From Spirometra erinaceieuropaei (Eukaryota > Platyhelminthes > Cestoda > Diphyllobothriidea > Diphyllobothriidae): DNA of 64,000 nucleotides. Numbering within the stretch: the first letter of the stretch is position 1; each line of letters begins with the position of its first letter. Below are positions 1 through 10,773 of the stretch, one piece after another. The stretch is taken from contig CACRXP010001159.1 in assembly GCA_902702965.1 (NCBI GenBank), positions 47,572 to 111,571 on the forward strand, given 5' to 3'. A model generated the notes under the pieces. That model was given only the letters and a program-made list of their open reading frames with translations, was not told where the DNA came from and did no database searches. The position numbers were made by a program, and so were the translations under genes.

Positions 1-2
1 TT

Positions 3-329
3 CTTTAGGCGCCTTTCCACGAGTTCAGACACGTTTTTGATATAAGGGAGAGTTCGCCATGTATTTGACTTGGGTGCCTGGCGGGAAGTTCTTTGTTCCG
101 TTTCTTTTGACTTTTTCTGTCTCATGCATCGGCGCACAAAATTCTTGGGGTACCCATTTCGGGAAAATAATTCACACAAGTAACTTAGTTCGGCTCGGTA
201 GTCTTCTTCGTCCGAGCGGTGTGTTTTTGCCCGATTAAGCAGACAGTTGACCGTACTCCGTTTGTGGGAAATGGGGTGGTTGCTCTCGTAGTGTAGAATG
301 ACTTCCGCATAGGTTTGTTTGCGGTACAC
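3..329 (-). pseudogene. PLE reverse transcriptase thumb fragment
   Basis: The minus strand is open for about 109 codons, from 329 down to the left edge of the window. It reads like the region just after the catalytic palm of Penelope-like reverse transcriptases: VYRK at the start, then ESNHPISHKRSTVNCLL about 20 residues later, then SRNGYPKNFVRRCM. No start codon is visible because the fragment begins mid-domain. The matching palm piece lies next to it on the opposite strand (345-541), so the two are head to head. The frame is intact here but the gene is broken. Assignment to a PLE rests on these recalled motifs. Family certainty is good; whether both pieces come from one copy is inference. 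Confidence 0.7.
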
Positions 330-331
330 CG

Positions 332-541
332 ATGTGCGCAACGTTCCGTCGATCTTCGGCTCTTCCGTTAGTTAATCCTAAATTGTGGTTGCGATACGTG
401 GACGACACATTTGTGATCGTTAAAAGGGATCAACTAGAAACGCTCCACAACACCATTAACTCAACAATGCCCGGGATTAAATTCACACTCGAGAAAGAAG
501 TTGACAAAAAAACTCCCATTTTGGATGTTCTTGTTCGGAAT
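332..541 (+). pseudogene. PLE reverse transcriptase palm fragment (YVDD)
   Basis: The frame contains PKLWLRYVDDTFVIVKRDQ followed by IKFTLEKE and TPILDVLV, the palm motif C and following strand of a Penelope-like reverse transcriptase. The two catalytic aspartates of YVDD are at 395-406. Coding similarity stops at about 541, where the terminal sequence of a palindromic MITE begins and supplies the stop codon. The upstream boundary near 345 abuts the opposed thumb fragment. Only about 65 residues remain of a protein that is normally several hundred, so this is a dead fragment. Confidence 0.75.
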
Positions 542-576
542 TTCGGTCGAAATTTCATGAGTTAGCCCACCTACCG
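538..576. mobile_element. Palindromic MITE, terminal remnant
   Basis: The last ~39 bp match the terminus shared with the copies at 18886, 36956, 47055, 56600 and 60900 (GTTAGCCCACCTACYG followed by TA). Only the end is present. It directly follows the PLE palm fragment. Confidence 0.6.
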
Positions 577-585
577 TAAATCTGA

Positions 586-1697
586 AACCTCAGACGAACA
601 ACTTTATTGTTCCAGTGGTCTCATCTACCTCTTATCAACAGAGCGCGATGCACTCTGCGCTGAAGCGGTCAGGTTGACCATATCGAGGAGCCCTCAATCT
701 ACGCCAACCCTGAGTAGGAGAATATGCGCTGACGATGAAGGGGAATGATGCCAACCAGCGACCTCTGTTTTCTGGACTGGACCAGGCTACACCTTGAAGT
801 TTGGTGACTTGAAGCTCTAGAAGGACATCAGAATCTGCTTTTGTCTTAGAGGACCGGTTAAAAATCAATAAATGAACCTCCTACGTGCAATAAGGCGATT
901 CTCGTGCCGCCTAACTTCCCGTGCGGTGCCTTTCTGACAAAACTTGCTGAAGGGAATAACTGTAAGAACCATTGACGGGTGGTCGGCGTTCCGCTATCCG
1001 AAATCGATCAGTCAAAGAATCTTTGATCCAGTTACCAAAGATATAAGACTTTCAGTCCTTGGTGCCAGATGTTTTTTTAGATCACACAAAACCCATGCTT
1101 ATTAGGGGCTTTGATGTTTAGGAAAAAATTAAAATAGATGGGTTGATGACTGTTCATCTTACAATTTGATATGGCGTCTGATGTCCTGCCGGCTCGAACA
1201 ACAAACATTCGTCTTTTCCGCGCTGCCTAAGAACCCAGCAATTTAACTGGTGTCGAAATTGTCCTTGTATAAGGTCGCATGTCCCTGATTTATGAGTGTG
1301 TTGCTTATTCTTGATGCGGCGCGGATCGGCTTTAATGACCCAATACTCTCCCAGCTCGGAGAAAATGGTTCGCATGATCAAGCCTGCCATCGCTCTTTTT
1401 CACACTTCCCTCCCACTCTCGCTGTGCGGAATACATCAGCTGACTGGATTTCTGGGTAGTTATCGTAAAATACTGCTATTGAAGGAATGGAAGGCAGGAA
1501 TGGAGAATTTCTGGCCTTTTCCAGCCGCGCATGTCCCAATCGCCGACCGGGCTCATATGGGATATGAACTGGGAATCGGGCTGTCCTCATAATAGCTGGA
1601 TGGCCTTATACAAACCCATTTGCTCTCCCATCGTCTGTTCATTTTTATTCTGACCACGGTAATTGAGGAAATTTGTAAGAAAATTCTGGACTGTTTA
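586..1697. other. No recognisable feature
   Basis: Open frames here are under 100 codons, lie on both strands and carry no motif I know. No repeat shared with the rest of the window was noticed. Confidence 0.4.
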
Positions 1698-1705
1698 GAA
1701 AATAA
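1698..1705. repeat. Target-site duplication, left
   Basis: GAAAATAA, identical to 2296-2303 across the 590-bp element. Confidence 0.75.
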
Positions 1706-2295
1706 GGTAACAATTGGGAGATGGCACCCAAAAAATCCGCCCAACCAAAGCAGCCTGTCTTACGGGATTGCGTGGAGAAATATAAATAATACTAAGAAGT
1801 TTTTTTCAGAAATGGCTTATCAAACGATAGAGTTTAACCTCATCACTATATCTCAACAAAAATGTGCGCGGTGTCGGATTTACTTGAAGAGGCAGATAAT
1901 ATGAAGTCGATCCAGCTCGTATTCCCTGCTTAATTGCTTTTTTTAAATAGGGGATTGAAAGCGGAATGCAGTTGGCTAAAGGAAACGTTCTACGTTGTGC
2001 TGTTCATGACCCTATGCCTTCATATCCTCGCTTTCAAAACTGCACGTTCAATAAACACAGAGGACGTGATTGTAAACATCGCCGCATTTGACCCCGACGA
2101 GAGTTGCCATTTTTTTAAATTGCTTAGCTGATGACACCGTCTGTCTAGGATTGTAGGCTTTTAAAGTTTTCCGGCCCTCAGTTAAATACCCTTATTTTAT
2201 TCCTTTCATCAGCCTGTGGACGAACACTCGTGCAGTCCTCCGGCATATTCTCATCTGTAACGGAAATTTTTGGGTGCCATCTCCCAATTGTTACC
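1706..2295. mobile_element. 590-bp DNA transposon-like element, 29-bp TIRs
   Basis: The ends 1706-1734 and 2267-2295 are perfect inverted repeats of 29 bp starting GGTAACAATTGGGAGATGGC. They are immediately flanked by the same 8 bp, GAAAATAA, at 1698-1705 and 2296-2303. Perfect TIRs plus an 8-bp target duplication mark a cut-and-paste DNA transposon. Both hAT and Merlin superfamilies make 8-bp duplications, and Merlin is known in flatworms; I cannot choose between them. The interior has no transposase-like frame (longest frame inside is 65 codons), so it is non-autonomous or internally deleted. Confidence 0.75.
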
Positions 2296-2303
2296 GAAAA
2301 TAA
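2296..2303. repeat. Target-site duplication, right
   Basis: GAAAATAA, identical to 1698-1705. Confidence 0.75.
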
Positions 2304-2309
2304 AGTCAG

Positions 2310-2700
2310 TAAATCGGTGGATAGGGCATTGGACTTCTAACCACCTGGGACCGGGCCCCAGGTGTTGCACACTTTGGGGTTAGGTAAGACTGGCTGACGA
2401 CGGCGAATATGCCAGAAATGACCATTCCAGTCTCCATTGTCTTTGTCGGGAACACCATTTTGCATGCATATATATAGGCAGTATGTTATTACCAACAAAG
2501 ACAAGGGAGACTGGAATGGCCATTTCTGACTTATTAGCCCTTATCTTCCAGTCATACCTAACCCCCAAGTGTGTCTCCCTTGTCTTTGTCGGTAATAACA
2601 TACGGCCTTTATCATGCGCCGCCGTCCGTCTACTAGTTGGGCCCGAGGGAGTGCCCGGAAGGTACAAGGTAACGAGTGATTTCCGTAAGAACGATCGGTG
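2310..2700. mobile_element. SINE-B cluster, inverted copies
   Basis: SINE-B is a tRNA-derived repeat seen many times in this window: a tRNA-like part with a box-B-like GGTCGCGAGTTCGAGYCT, then a body with CTGACGACGGCTAATAAGCC and a tail GTCTCCCTTGTCTTTGTCGG. Here a plus-strand copy occupies about 2310-2463. A minus-strand body follows at 2478-2572, and a second plus tail at 2573-2607, so 2478-2510 and 2573-2607 form a hairpin. The 3' extension of the family, reading minus, fills 2608-2700. Confidence 0.6.
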
Positions 2701-2827
2701 AGCGTCCCTATCAGTATCAAGTAAATAATTTCAGAAATTATTCCAAGTCCTGCATTGTGTAATTTCTAGAATTATTCATCTGCTTATTCTCTGGAGTTCA
2801 TACACCAAAAACCGCATAGAGAACGCT

Positions 2828-2915
2828 AGGGGTTCTACTGAAGAGCCGAACCCTTCGCAACTGTGTCAAGCAACGGCAGAATATCGACGAAACACGTGTT
2901 TGGGTTTTTGGCAAG
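2828..2915 (+). ncRNA. Hammerhead-like motif, second family
   Basis: CTGAAGA (2838-2844) matches the hammerhead core CUGANGA. It is followed by GCCGA (2845-2849), which pairs with TCGAC (2884-2888, one mismatch) as stem II around a long loop, then GAAACACGTGTT (2889-2900). The last string gives the GAAA core, a stem III of ACAC/GUGU without a loop, and a U at the cleavage position. Flanking bases can pair weakly as stem I. This is a type I arrangement if real. Related copies lie near 9590, 39440 and 39700. Confidence 0.45.
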
Positions 2916-3092
2916 TATCTACGTCGGGAGTACTGTATAATACCTTTACCATATGGATTTCATACTACTCGTAGTACTACTTGTTTGTACAATGGGCATT
3001 ACGTAGTTATTTCACAGTAGTTGATTATCTTCGACTCGAATGTTCATTGAAATTTGTGTTCTGCTCCTAAAAAGTCATGTCCCGGAGATTTA

Positions 3093-3345
3093 ACCGATCG
3101 TTCCGTTGTGTCTTACGGGCTCTCTCTGGAGCTGAACCATCAGCCGCACAGCAACGCATGATAAAGGCAGTGTATTATTACCGACAAAGACAAGGGAGGC
3201 CGGAATGGCCATTTCTGGCTTATTAGCCGTCGTCAGTCAGTCATACGTAACCCCGAAGTGTGGAACACCCGAGACTCGAACTCGCGACCTGTTCGTTAGA
3301 AATTCATGCCTTTAACCATTGGGCCACAGGGCAACGAGCCCGTTA
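3093..3345 (-). mobile_element. SINE-B copy
   Basis: Read on the minus strand, a tRNA-like part with box B (GGTCGCGAGTTCGAGTCTCG) is followed by the family body and the tail ending near 3166. The 3' extension continues to 3093. The box-A-like segment lies near 3330. Confidence 0.6.
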
Positions 3346-3369
3346 AAGAAACTGGCTGGCTGTTAGACG

Positions 3370-3902
3370 AATCATGGATCTTCAGTTTGGCCTTTGACAC
3401 CCACTCGCAGCCGTTCGAACAAGAAACGCTGATCCAGCTGGCCATGCATTAAACCCAATGACAAAATTATCCGGATTTAAAACTCAAGTCTCAGGATCAG
3501 AGCGTGGGGTATACGCGATTTAAAATGGCACCTGGACTAGAAATGACACTTTTTACCATTCTGCCATTCTCGGCCACTTATCGACTGCCAACTGCCACGC
3601 CCCACAGCAGTCTGATCTGCAGCTGGACTGAACCAAAACGGAGGTTAACCTGGCTCATACCACACACGTATTGGGCAACGCAGGGTCGACGCAAGACTAC
3701 CACTAATACTACTACTGGCACATCTACGTGATAGGCTTCCACATCGCATTAGCTACGGCGTTCAATCCCACAAACCGATGGTCGGCAGGCTCGGCTCTGG
3801 GGAATCCATGCGTACGGCAAATCAGCATATTATTTTCTGTGTAAAAATGAGTGCCGCATTTGAATCGACCTTGACGCACCAAGAGTCGTGGGTAAGATGA
3901 TA
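3370..3902. other. No recognisable feature
   Basis: Only a 75-codon frame without a known motif is present. Confidence 0.4.
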
Positions 3903-4410
3903 GTTGGTAGCCGTGCCCACAGACTCCACAATGGTACCTACTAGGTCCCTTTCAGTAGCTGTGGTTGCGTTCTCATTATGCTTCTAAATTCACGCGCACG
4001 CTGTATTACCTGTATCGGATTCATTTTAGAGGTACTATCCTGGGCAGATTTTCACCGGTAACGATGACAATGAGGCTTACCCTATGTAAAATTTCATTAG
4101 AAGAGGTCGTTGGCAACCGTGCCCACATAACCCACAGTCGTACCTGCTGGCTTAATTTCAGTAGCTATGATTACGTTCTCATTATGCTTCTACATTTGCA
4201 TGCGTGCTGTATTACTTGTACCAGATTCATTGTGGAGGTACTATCCTGGGCTCCGGTAACGATGACAATGAGGCTTTCCCTACATCATTTTTCATAAGAA
4301 GAGGTAGCTCTTGACTGCCTCATTCATTGTATGGGTACTATCTTGGGTGGATTGGCACCGGTAACGATGCCAATGAGGCTTACCCTTTATCAACTTTCAT
4401 TAGCAGAGGT
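3903..4410. repeat. ~206-bp tandem repeat, 2.5 units
   Basis: Unit 1 starts at 3903 (GTTGGTAGCCGTGCCCAC) and unit 2 at 4109 (GTTGGCAACCGTGCCCAC). Both contain GGTACTATCCTGGG and CGGTAACGATGACAATGAGG in the same order. A third, shortened unit runs from about 4306 to 4410 with GGTACTATCTTGGG and CGGTAACGATGCCAATGAGG. The overlapping frames here follow the repeat and are not evidence of genes. Confidence 0.7.
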
Positions 4411-5675
4411 AGCTTTCGACTGCCTCATTATTTGCGAATTTTCTATTCCGCTCAAACCAGTTTTTCGCATAAAAGTCTTACCCGGCTTGCGTTGTGGCGT
4501 TCCGCGTGCCGCAGCTTGACTCTCGTGTCCTTCTGTTCATTATACTGGATACAGTTTTATCGCTTACACTGCGGAATGACCTTCGGACCAGTTGCCTTCT
4601 TCCCATTGGTTGTTCGCCTTCACTTGCTTTTCTTTCCAATCTGAGGCTAGGATGCATTTATTCCACACACCGTTCATAGTCTCCTTGCTTATTTCCATAC
4701 CTTCCTTGTATTTTTCACCTAATCTAAATTAGGCTTCCATTTTCCCATGAACGTCAATTCCTCGCATATACTACAATCGCCAATTACCCGTTCACTCAAT
4801 TATCCCACCCGTATAGCCCCTATTATCACCGGTCCCGATTGACAGGCAGCTTTGAGTTTGCGGTGTCAGGACGGCTACCAACTATCATCTAACCGAGTCA
4901 TGTCTTGGAAGTTTTACAACAGACTAGATAACTCGACCGTTCTTGGGACTGAGAATCAAGCCGTAATGACTCCTACCTAGTATGACCTTGACGGTGCCCT
5001 CAAGCACCTGAGGCCCCTAGCAGAATCGCTGTACATGCACTGAGGACGAGGTCGTGTGCGGAAACCATGAACGGACTGTTTGGCTTTGCCGACCACTACG
5101 CCTGTGCCCACCTTCAGTCGTCTTGACCGTGTTTTGCCATCGACCCTAGTTGGCTAAGGAGAGACAGAGGGCGTGTGGCAAGTGCCCCGCCAATCTGCCT
5201 GAATGTAAACTAATTCAGGTGCAAATCACCGGTGTTGTGTTTTGTCCTTAGTGCATGCCTAGAGTGTTGTCTCTTGCGAGGTCAAACTATCGTACTTTCA
5301 TCGCTGGGTTTCCAATAACCTCTCCTGCAATGGAAACGCAAATTTAATCGGGATGATTGGCTGATGTGATTTGCCACAGTCTCCGACGGGCATCTTGTCC
5401 TGTAGGACGTCCTTAAAAGCTTGTGGTGGATCTCAGCTGGCTGAACACATGCATTCCAGCCGCGCCCAGCGCCATTAGTGTCTGGTATATGGCCTTTCAT
5501 GTATCGTATTTAGAAACCCTCTAAAATAGTCAACATAGAAATAGGTGAAGGAAGCAAACAGTTCGAGGCTAGATCGCAGTTGGTAGCCAGGCCTCGTGTT
5601 GCAGGTGGCTGGGGGTTTGCTTACTGGGGCTATCTTGTGGGTTCCATCTGACCCATTTGGATTCCGTTTTACGTT
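4411..5675. other. No recognisable feature
   Basis: Short frames on both strands, up to 105 codons at the edge of the tandem repeat, with no motif recognised. Confidence 0.4.
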
Positions 5676-5860
5676 TGAGGTTAGGATTAGGGTACCGGTT
5701 AATTGTTTCCGATTTTCGGGTTAGGATTATGCCCTTAGGCTTAGGTTTTCCGGTTACGGTTAGGGTTTGAGCAGACGATTAGGTTGCAGTATTACGGTTA
5801 CGTTACGACTATGTCTAAGGACTACGGTTACGTTTACGATTTCGGTTAGGGTTAGGACAG
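5676..5860 (+). repeat. Degenerate interstitial telomere-like repeat
   Basis: The stretch is full of GGTTAGG, GGTTAGGATTAGGG, ACGGTTAGGGTTTG and GGTTACG variants in one orientation. TTAGGG is the telomere repeat of flatworms. No long perfect run remains. Shorter patches occur near 11766-11815, 52485-52530 and 54195-54260. Confidence 0.55.
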
Positions 5861-6554
5861 GTTTTTACAGGTAGGAAGATGAGTAATAGCCGTTGGTAAC
5901 AAGAAATTCTCGAACAGGGAGGGTGGTTTTCGATTCTCGACTGCATAAAGACAGGTTTTGGTCATCAATAGCGATCACGTAGCTACCAAATTAAATACTT
6001 GTGCCTACAAAAGCATACAGCCCGAAAGTTCAGGTCGTTTATATTAACAACTGTAACAACCAGTTATGCTTGAGTTAGAGTAAAGTGCCTGCAAAAACGG
6101 AAGCTTATTTTTTCAGTATCTGGTATTACTACTGATAAATAGGCACCATACTTCACGAAGAAGATTTCTACTGATATCATAGGGCTTAGGAACTCACGCT
6201 GACATCGTGAGTCCATTGACTGTTAGTGCGATTAAACCAGTCATTGTTAAGGTGCATTTCAAGTTTACGTTTAAAATACCTTACTAAGCGAGCAACGTTA
6301 TGTCTGTTTGCGAACTCTCCGCATAACGAGAACTAAGAAATCAAAGATCGAAATAGTCCTTAAAGGGATCAACTAGGTACAAACTGGAAGTCATTTTGAA
6401 GAAGGTAGAAGCTTCTGGTTGCGAAACATTGCTTTCTAGTAAAGAAGGAGCACTGGCAAAAGCCAAAGCGACATCTCAGACGAAAAGATGTTTAAGAACG
6501 TAACACAGGATATCCCTTCCGTTCGTATTACTATTGCTTCTACTACTTAATAGT

Positions 6555-6860
6555 TCAACCATCGTGACCAGCGATGCCCATCGTACACTCCACAGCAGGT
6601 GAGATCAGCGGTGGTGACTTGAACCCGACTTAATTTAAAGCGATAGTGGAGTTGCGCTACATCTATGGCACCCTTTCTTCCTCCCCCACGTGGAGCCGGT
6701 GTAAAGAAATGGTCAAGAAAACCAGAGATGGGAGAGGGCACCGGTGACTAGCACGGCGAAAACCCGCACCGAGGCGTACCACCACACCCCCTAGTCCACA
6801 ATAGACACTGACGGGTGCTTTGGACTACAGTAAAACTAGGGCAGCTACGCACATCCTAAT
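6555..6860 (+). repeat. Repeat E, copy 1
   Basis: This is one of several same-strand copies of an unnamed dispersed repeat. Shared marks are CTCCACAGCA, GGTGACTTG, a GTTTATAGTG-like string, then GAGGGCGCAG and GGCTGGC. The copies at 7020, 16095, 38575 and 48855 are better preserved. No protein frame is conserved between copies, so it is non-coding or a fragment of a larger element. Confidence 0.55.
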
Positions 6861-7019
6861 GGGCGCGGCGAAAGCCTCCATATAGGCGAGCCACTAAAAC
6901 CCAACCTTGGCATTTTTATGTGTGCGAATTTCCAATAACGCCTGCCAGACTCTTATGTAGCACCGCCGTTGCTTCAGGGCATTTTGCCGTATAGCCTGTT
7001 TCAGGGGTATACACGATGA

Positions 7020-7500
7020 CGACGACAGTTCGAGCGTCGTGTCCGAAGATGTTCCCCGTGTGCTCCACAGCAAGGTGAAGCAGGCACGGTGACTTGCGCG
7101 TAAGTCAGTTTATGATGTGCGTAGTCTTGTGCAATGCCTACCGCACTCCGTCCTCTTCTCCACCTGGGCGCCCTGTCAAGACAGAGCTAAGAAGACCAGC
7201 GGCGGGGAGGGCGCAGATGGATGGCGTGGTCTGACACCTACCTAGGCGTATCTTTCCACACACAATTGTCCACAACAAACACTTGACCAGCACTTTAGCC
7301 AACAACAACAGCAACAGGACGACAACGGGTCAAAAAGAAGAGGATGGCCAGGTGACAGTGCTCACGACCTGTCTACCCAGTGGGAATGCAAGCACATCTA
7401 TCGGGAGGCAACCAGGTGCCAGAGAACACACGACATTTCGACCGTCGTTCCAGACGAGGTGCATCGTTTGCTTCATGGCACGGAGACCACACACATGAAG
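7020..7500 (+). repeat. Repeat E, copy 2 (long)
   Basis: It matches the copy at 38575-39000 along most of its length: CTCCACAGCAAGG, GGTGACTTG, GAGGGCGCAG, CCACAACAAACACTTGACCA, then ACCAGGTGCCAG near the end. The frame of 71 codons inside is not conserved in other copies. This pair gives the best estimate of family length, at least 430 bp. Confidence 0.6.
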
Positions 7501-7529
7501 AGGGAGCATCAGATTCCATCTGAGTAGAA

Positions 7530-7875
7530 GTCTCCTGAAAACCCCATAAAGGAGTCGTTACAATCTGACTCTCAGTTCTGAGAGGGCCGAGTTATCCCGT
7601 TAGTTGTCTGCTCTCCGAACCACAGTCTTTTATACACCATGATAATCTAGAGGCCCATCAAATTATTTATAGGGAGTAAATGCTGTCTGAATCGGCCAGT
7701 AATATGATGTGGGGACAAGGTCCAGATGACTGGTGCGGCGTGAACCTGCTCCTAGACCTGTCTTTGCCCCAATGTGGGATTTTTGTCATAGAAGTGTAAC
7801 CCAAATAGCGTTTGCGATACCCTGATCTGACCCCGTGTTGGTCCAAGGTAACTCCTGACCGGTCCGTCGTAGGGG
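7530..7875 (+). repeat. Repeat E tail-related segments
   Basis: GCCGAGTTATCCCGTTAGTTG resembles 16435-16455 (GCCCAGTTATCCCGTCAGTTG) and 21005-21030. The stretch from 7695 resembles 21215-21310. The match is weak. Confidence 0.4.
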
Positions 7876-8129
7876 ACACCCACTACTACTACTTTCATAA
7901 TTGCTGTGATTGACTAGGGGTCCAGGTTATGCGGATGTTTTCGAGCAGTGTTCTCCTTGCCAAAAATGCAACCAGTGAGTTAGAATGTTTTGCAGAATTC
8001 CCCCGTAAATGTGTCCCGGTCCAACTTCTAGCAACTTTAACTCTCCCGCGCTGATTCCTTACTTGCAAATAGGTTCTCTATATTAATTGCCCTGAGCTTT
8101 TGAACTCCTGTAGGAGTCCAGCATCGTAG

Positions 8130-8167
8130 ATAATAGCAGCAGCAGCGGCAGCAGTAGCAGCAGCAGA
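8130..8167 (+). repeat. Imperfect (CAG)n microsatellite
   Basis: GCAGCAGCAGCGGCAGCAGT and following GCAGCAGCAG form a short triplet tract. No frame uses it. Confidence 0.8.
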
Positions 8168-8169
8168 AC

Positions 8170-9220
8170 AAGCGAAAGTTATAGAAACACTATCCAAAAC
8201 TGAACAAGCAGCATTCACCTCATACGCGTATTAGCCTAATTAGTCATACTTCACGAATGACCGCCTGGGTGATCGATATTTTCCAAATTTTATTCCAAAC
8301 GCAGTTATTACCCCGAGATTGTACAGATCCTAATCCCTAGCACGAGTTTGGATTTCATCGATCCGCCGGGTGATGTGATGATAAGACACCAGTACGATAA
8401 AAACAATTCCTAAAAACGCGTTGCCTTGGGAGTAGTTTTGCTGATTATTTTCTTGTAAAATTTCATGACACCGAAAACTGGCACCTAGCAGACCTCCTAG
8501 ACTAATTAGCACGCTATGTTTGCTGCCCACTGCCCCGTTACAAAAACAACAGAGTAAGTCCAACTCTTGACTTCGTGGACTGTACATTTTGTTTAACATA
8601 CCTGACATGTCGTCCCCTGAGTCTGAGATCTTGCCTCATATTTTTTAAGTAGCCAAACGCAACAAATGGTTTTTGGTTTAAGACAGTATGATTTCCGCCT
8701 GTCGGTAAGAAGGCATAGCTGAAAAGCAACTCGTCACAGCAAACTGAACATATGTAAATAGTGAGTCCTCATACCCGGAGGACACACCGGGGTTGTAAAA
8801 ACCGGTGCAACAGGTAATTTGCATACAGCGATGCCTCAGCGCGACTCCGTCTCCAATGAACAGCGGTTTTAGAGACAAGTGCACTGCGAAAAACACTTCC
8901 TGACTGCTAACGTATTGGTCCTCGCTTACCATTGGAAAACGACGACGCCGAAGTCCCTCGCAGGTTTATCCTACTTGCGCAGTAACGGGGATCTGCGGAT
9001 TACAAAAAGTTTAGATTCTGCGTCTAAACAGAAAGAACGTCTTTATGTAAATGGACTCTTTTATGATGCAAGAGGCTCCCTTTTGCAGTTTTCATAAAGT
9101 TCATGCACCAATATAATACCAAACGAGTAAATGCACGCTCTGCGACGACCACGACGATGAAGACTGCGTCTGAAAATTAGGCCAGCGGAAGTAGATATGC
9201 ACAGGTTGCACACTATAGTA
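8170..9220. other. No recognisable feature
   Basis: Overlapping frames of 63-92 codons on both strands, none with a known motif. Confidence 0.35.
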
Positions 9221-9224
9221 TACA

Positions 9225-9310
9225 TGATGGCACAGGTACTAGCTAAAAGCCCAGGCATGTGTTTTCGTCGATACGGATACGAGGGCTCAGGTGCATTGGT
9301 GTCCCCCCCC
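9225..9310 (-). repeat. Degenerate second-family ribozyme end
   Basis: Read on the minus strand it follows the order of the 39440 copy: CTGAGCCC, a loop, ATCGACGAAAACACATG, then GGGCTTTTAGCT. The core is damaged. A plus-strand copy lies about 350 bp to the right, so the two face each other as inverted ends. Confidence 0.35.
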
Positions 9311-9574
9311 CCTCCCCAGCGTTCCCTGTGTGCTTTCTGATAGATACTCAAGTTTTCAATCTTCGGTTTTCCGATTCCCTCGGAAACGTATCGCTTACTT
9401 GGAGTATATCAGTCTACTTGAGACCTTTAACTTCGGACTGAAATTTGGTATGATTATCTGGGCCGAAGTCCATCTATAACTCTTTACTCTAAGTTAACGA
9501 TTGGTTTTTGAGGTAACTTTAAAGCTGCGCCTTCAGAACTGGAATATCCACAAGAAAGTACGCGGCGAGCGCTG

Positions 9575-9650
9575 GGGGACCCAATGATGAGCCGAATACC
9601 TTGCAGCTGTATCATCCATCAACAGAATATCGGCAAAACACGTACCTGTG
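9575..9650 (+). ncRNA. Hammerhead-like motif, second family, degenerate
   Basis: AATGATGA (9583-9590) precedes GCCGA (9591-9595), which pairs perfectly with TCGGC (9630-9634). The next bases are AAAACACGTACC, where the first G of GAAA is lost. Its context continues into CTGTGCTGTCAGTTATA, shared (inverted) with 39405-39425. Confidence 0.35.
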
Positions 9651-9678
9651 CTGTCAGTTATAGTGTATCGCGTAACCT

Positions 9679-10773
9679 GTGTATATACTACCGGCCGCTT
9701 GTCAGTAGTTTATCAATACTACACGGTTAATCCACCGTGGCTGATAAACTTCGGCCCAGATATCTATATCGCGTTTCAGTCTGAGTTTATAAGTCTCAAA
9801 AAGGGACGGCATATGCTCGCAGTCGGGTGCATGGTTGACGCACGAATAATTACTCCTTATTTCACTAAAGTGAAAGATAGTGCATCAAAGGCCGCTGTCC
9901 CAAGGTCTGATTTAGAGACAGCACTCCCTGGTAAAGTCAGCTAGTCTCGATGATACAACCATTTGCCGCTGTCTTTCTTTAATTTAAAACTGTGTTTGCG
10001 TATTTATGCGACTGTAGGTATGATGTGCAAAATGAGCGTGAGTGGAGAATGTAACATGAAACAAACTCGGCTGGCATACCGGGTCAGGGGAGGGTTACGG
10101 GTTCAATTTAATTCTGTGTATATACTAGCTGGCGCTTGTCAGACGTTTATGAATACTACGCGGTTATTCGGCCCAGATATTCATATCGCATTCAGTCTGA
10201 GTTTAAAAGTCTCAAAAAGGGATAGTATATGTTTGCAGAAGGGTTCATGGTTGACGCACAAATAATTACTCGCTATTTCAGTGGTAAGGGCCGTTCACCG
10301 ATCGTTCTTACGGAATTCATTCGTTCCGTTTGGCCTTACGGGCTCTCTCGCGAACCCAACCTGCAGCGCAATGGTTAGAGGCGTCGACTTCTAACTAACA
10401 GGTCGCAAGTTCGAGCCTGGGTGTCCCACACTTCGAGGTTGGGTATGTTTGGCTGACGACGGCTAATAAGCCAGAGATGACCATTCCAGTCTCCCTTGTC
10501 TTTATCGGTAATACCATTCTGCCTACTCGCTATTTCACTAATGTGGAAGTTAGTACATCGAATGTCGGTGTCCCAAGTTCTGATGTCGAGACAGCACTCT
10601 CTGGTAAAAGCAGCTACTCTCGATGATACAACCATTCTTTAATTGAAAACTGTGTTTATATATTTATACGGCGGTAGGTATGATGTGTCAAATGAGCGTG
10701 AATGGAGAATGCAACATGAAAAAAACTCGACGGGCATACCGGGTCCAGGGGAAGGTTATGGGTTCAATTTAAT
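9679..10773 (+). repeat. Tandem duplication, 437-bp unit, one unit split by a SINE
   Basis: Unit 1 (9679-10115) and unit 2 (10116-10773) share GTGTATATACTA, CACGGTTA, GGCCCAGATAT, GTCTCAAAAAGGGA, a GACAGCACTC string and GGTTCAATTTAATT at the end. Unit 2 lacks a short piece after the CGGTTA string and carries a 243-bp SINE-B insertion. The 98- and 100-codon frames inside the units are not conserved in register and are unlikely to code. Confidence 0.7.
10281..10523 (+). mobile_element. SINE-B insertion with 14-bp TSD
   Basis: The 243-bp insert breaks unit 2 of the tandem duplication and is flanked by identical TACTCGCTATTTCA at 10267-10280 and 10524-10537. It has an ~85-nt head, a tRNA-like part with box A (GCAATGGTTAGAGGCG) and box B (GGTCGCAAGTTCGAGCCT), the family body (GCTGACGACGGCTAATAAGC) and the CTCCCTTGTCTTT tail. 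No protein is encoded; it would need a LINE-type enzyme for mobility. Confidence 0.8.
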
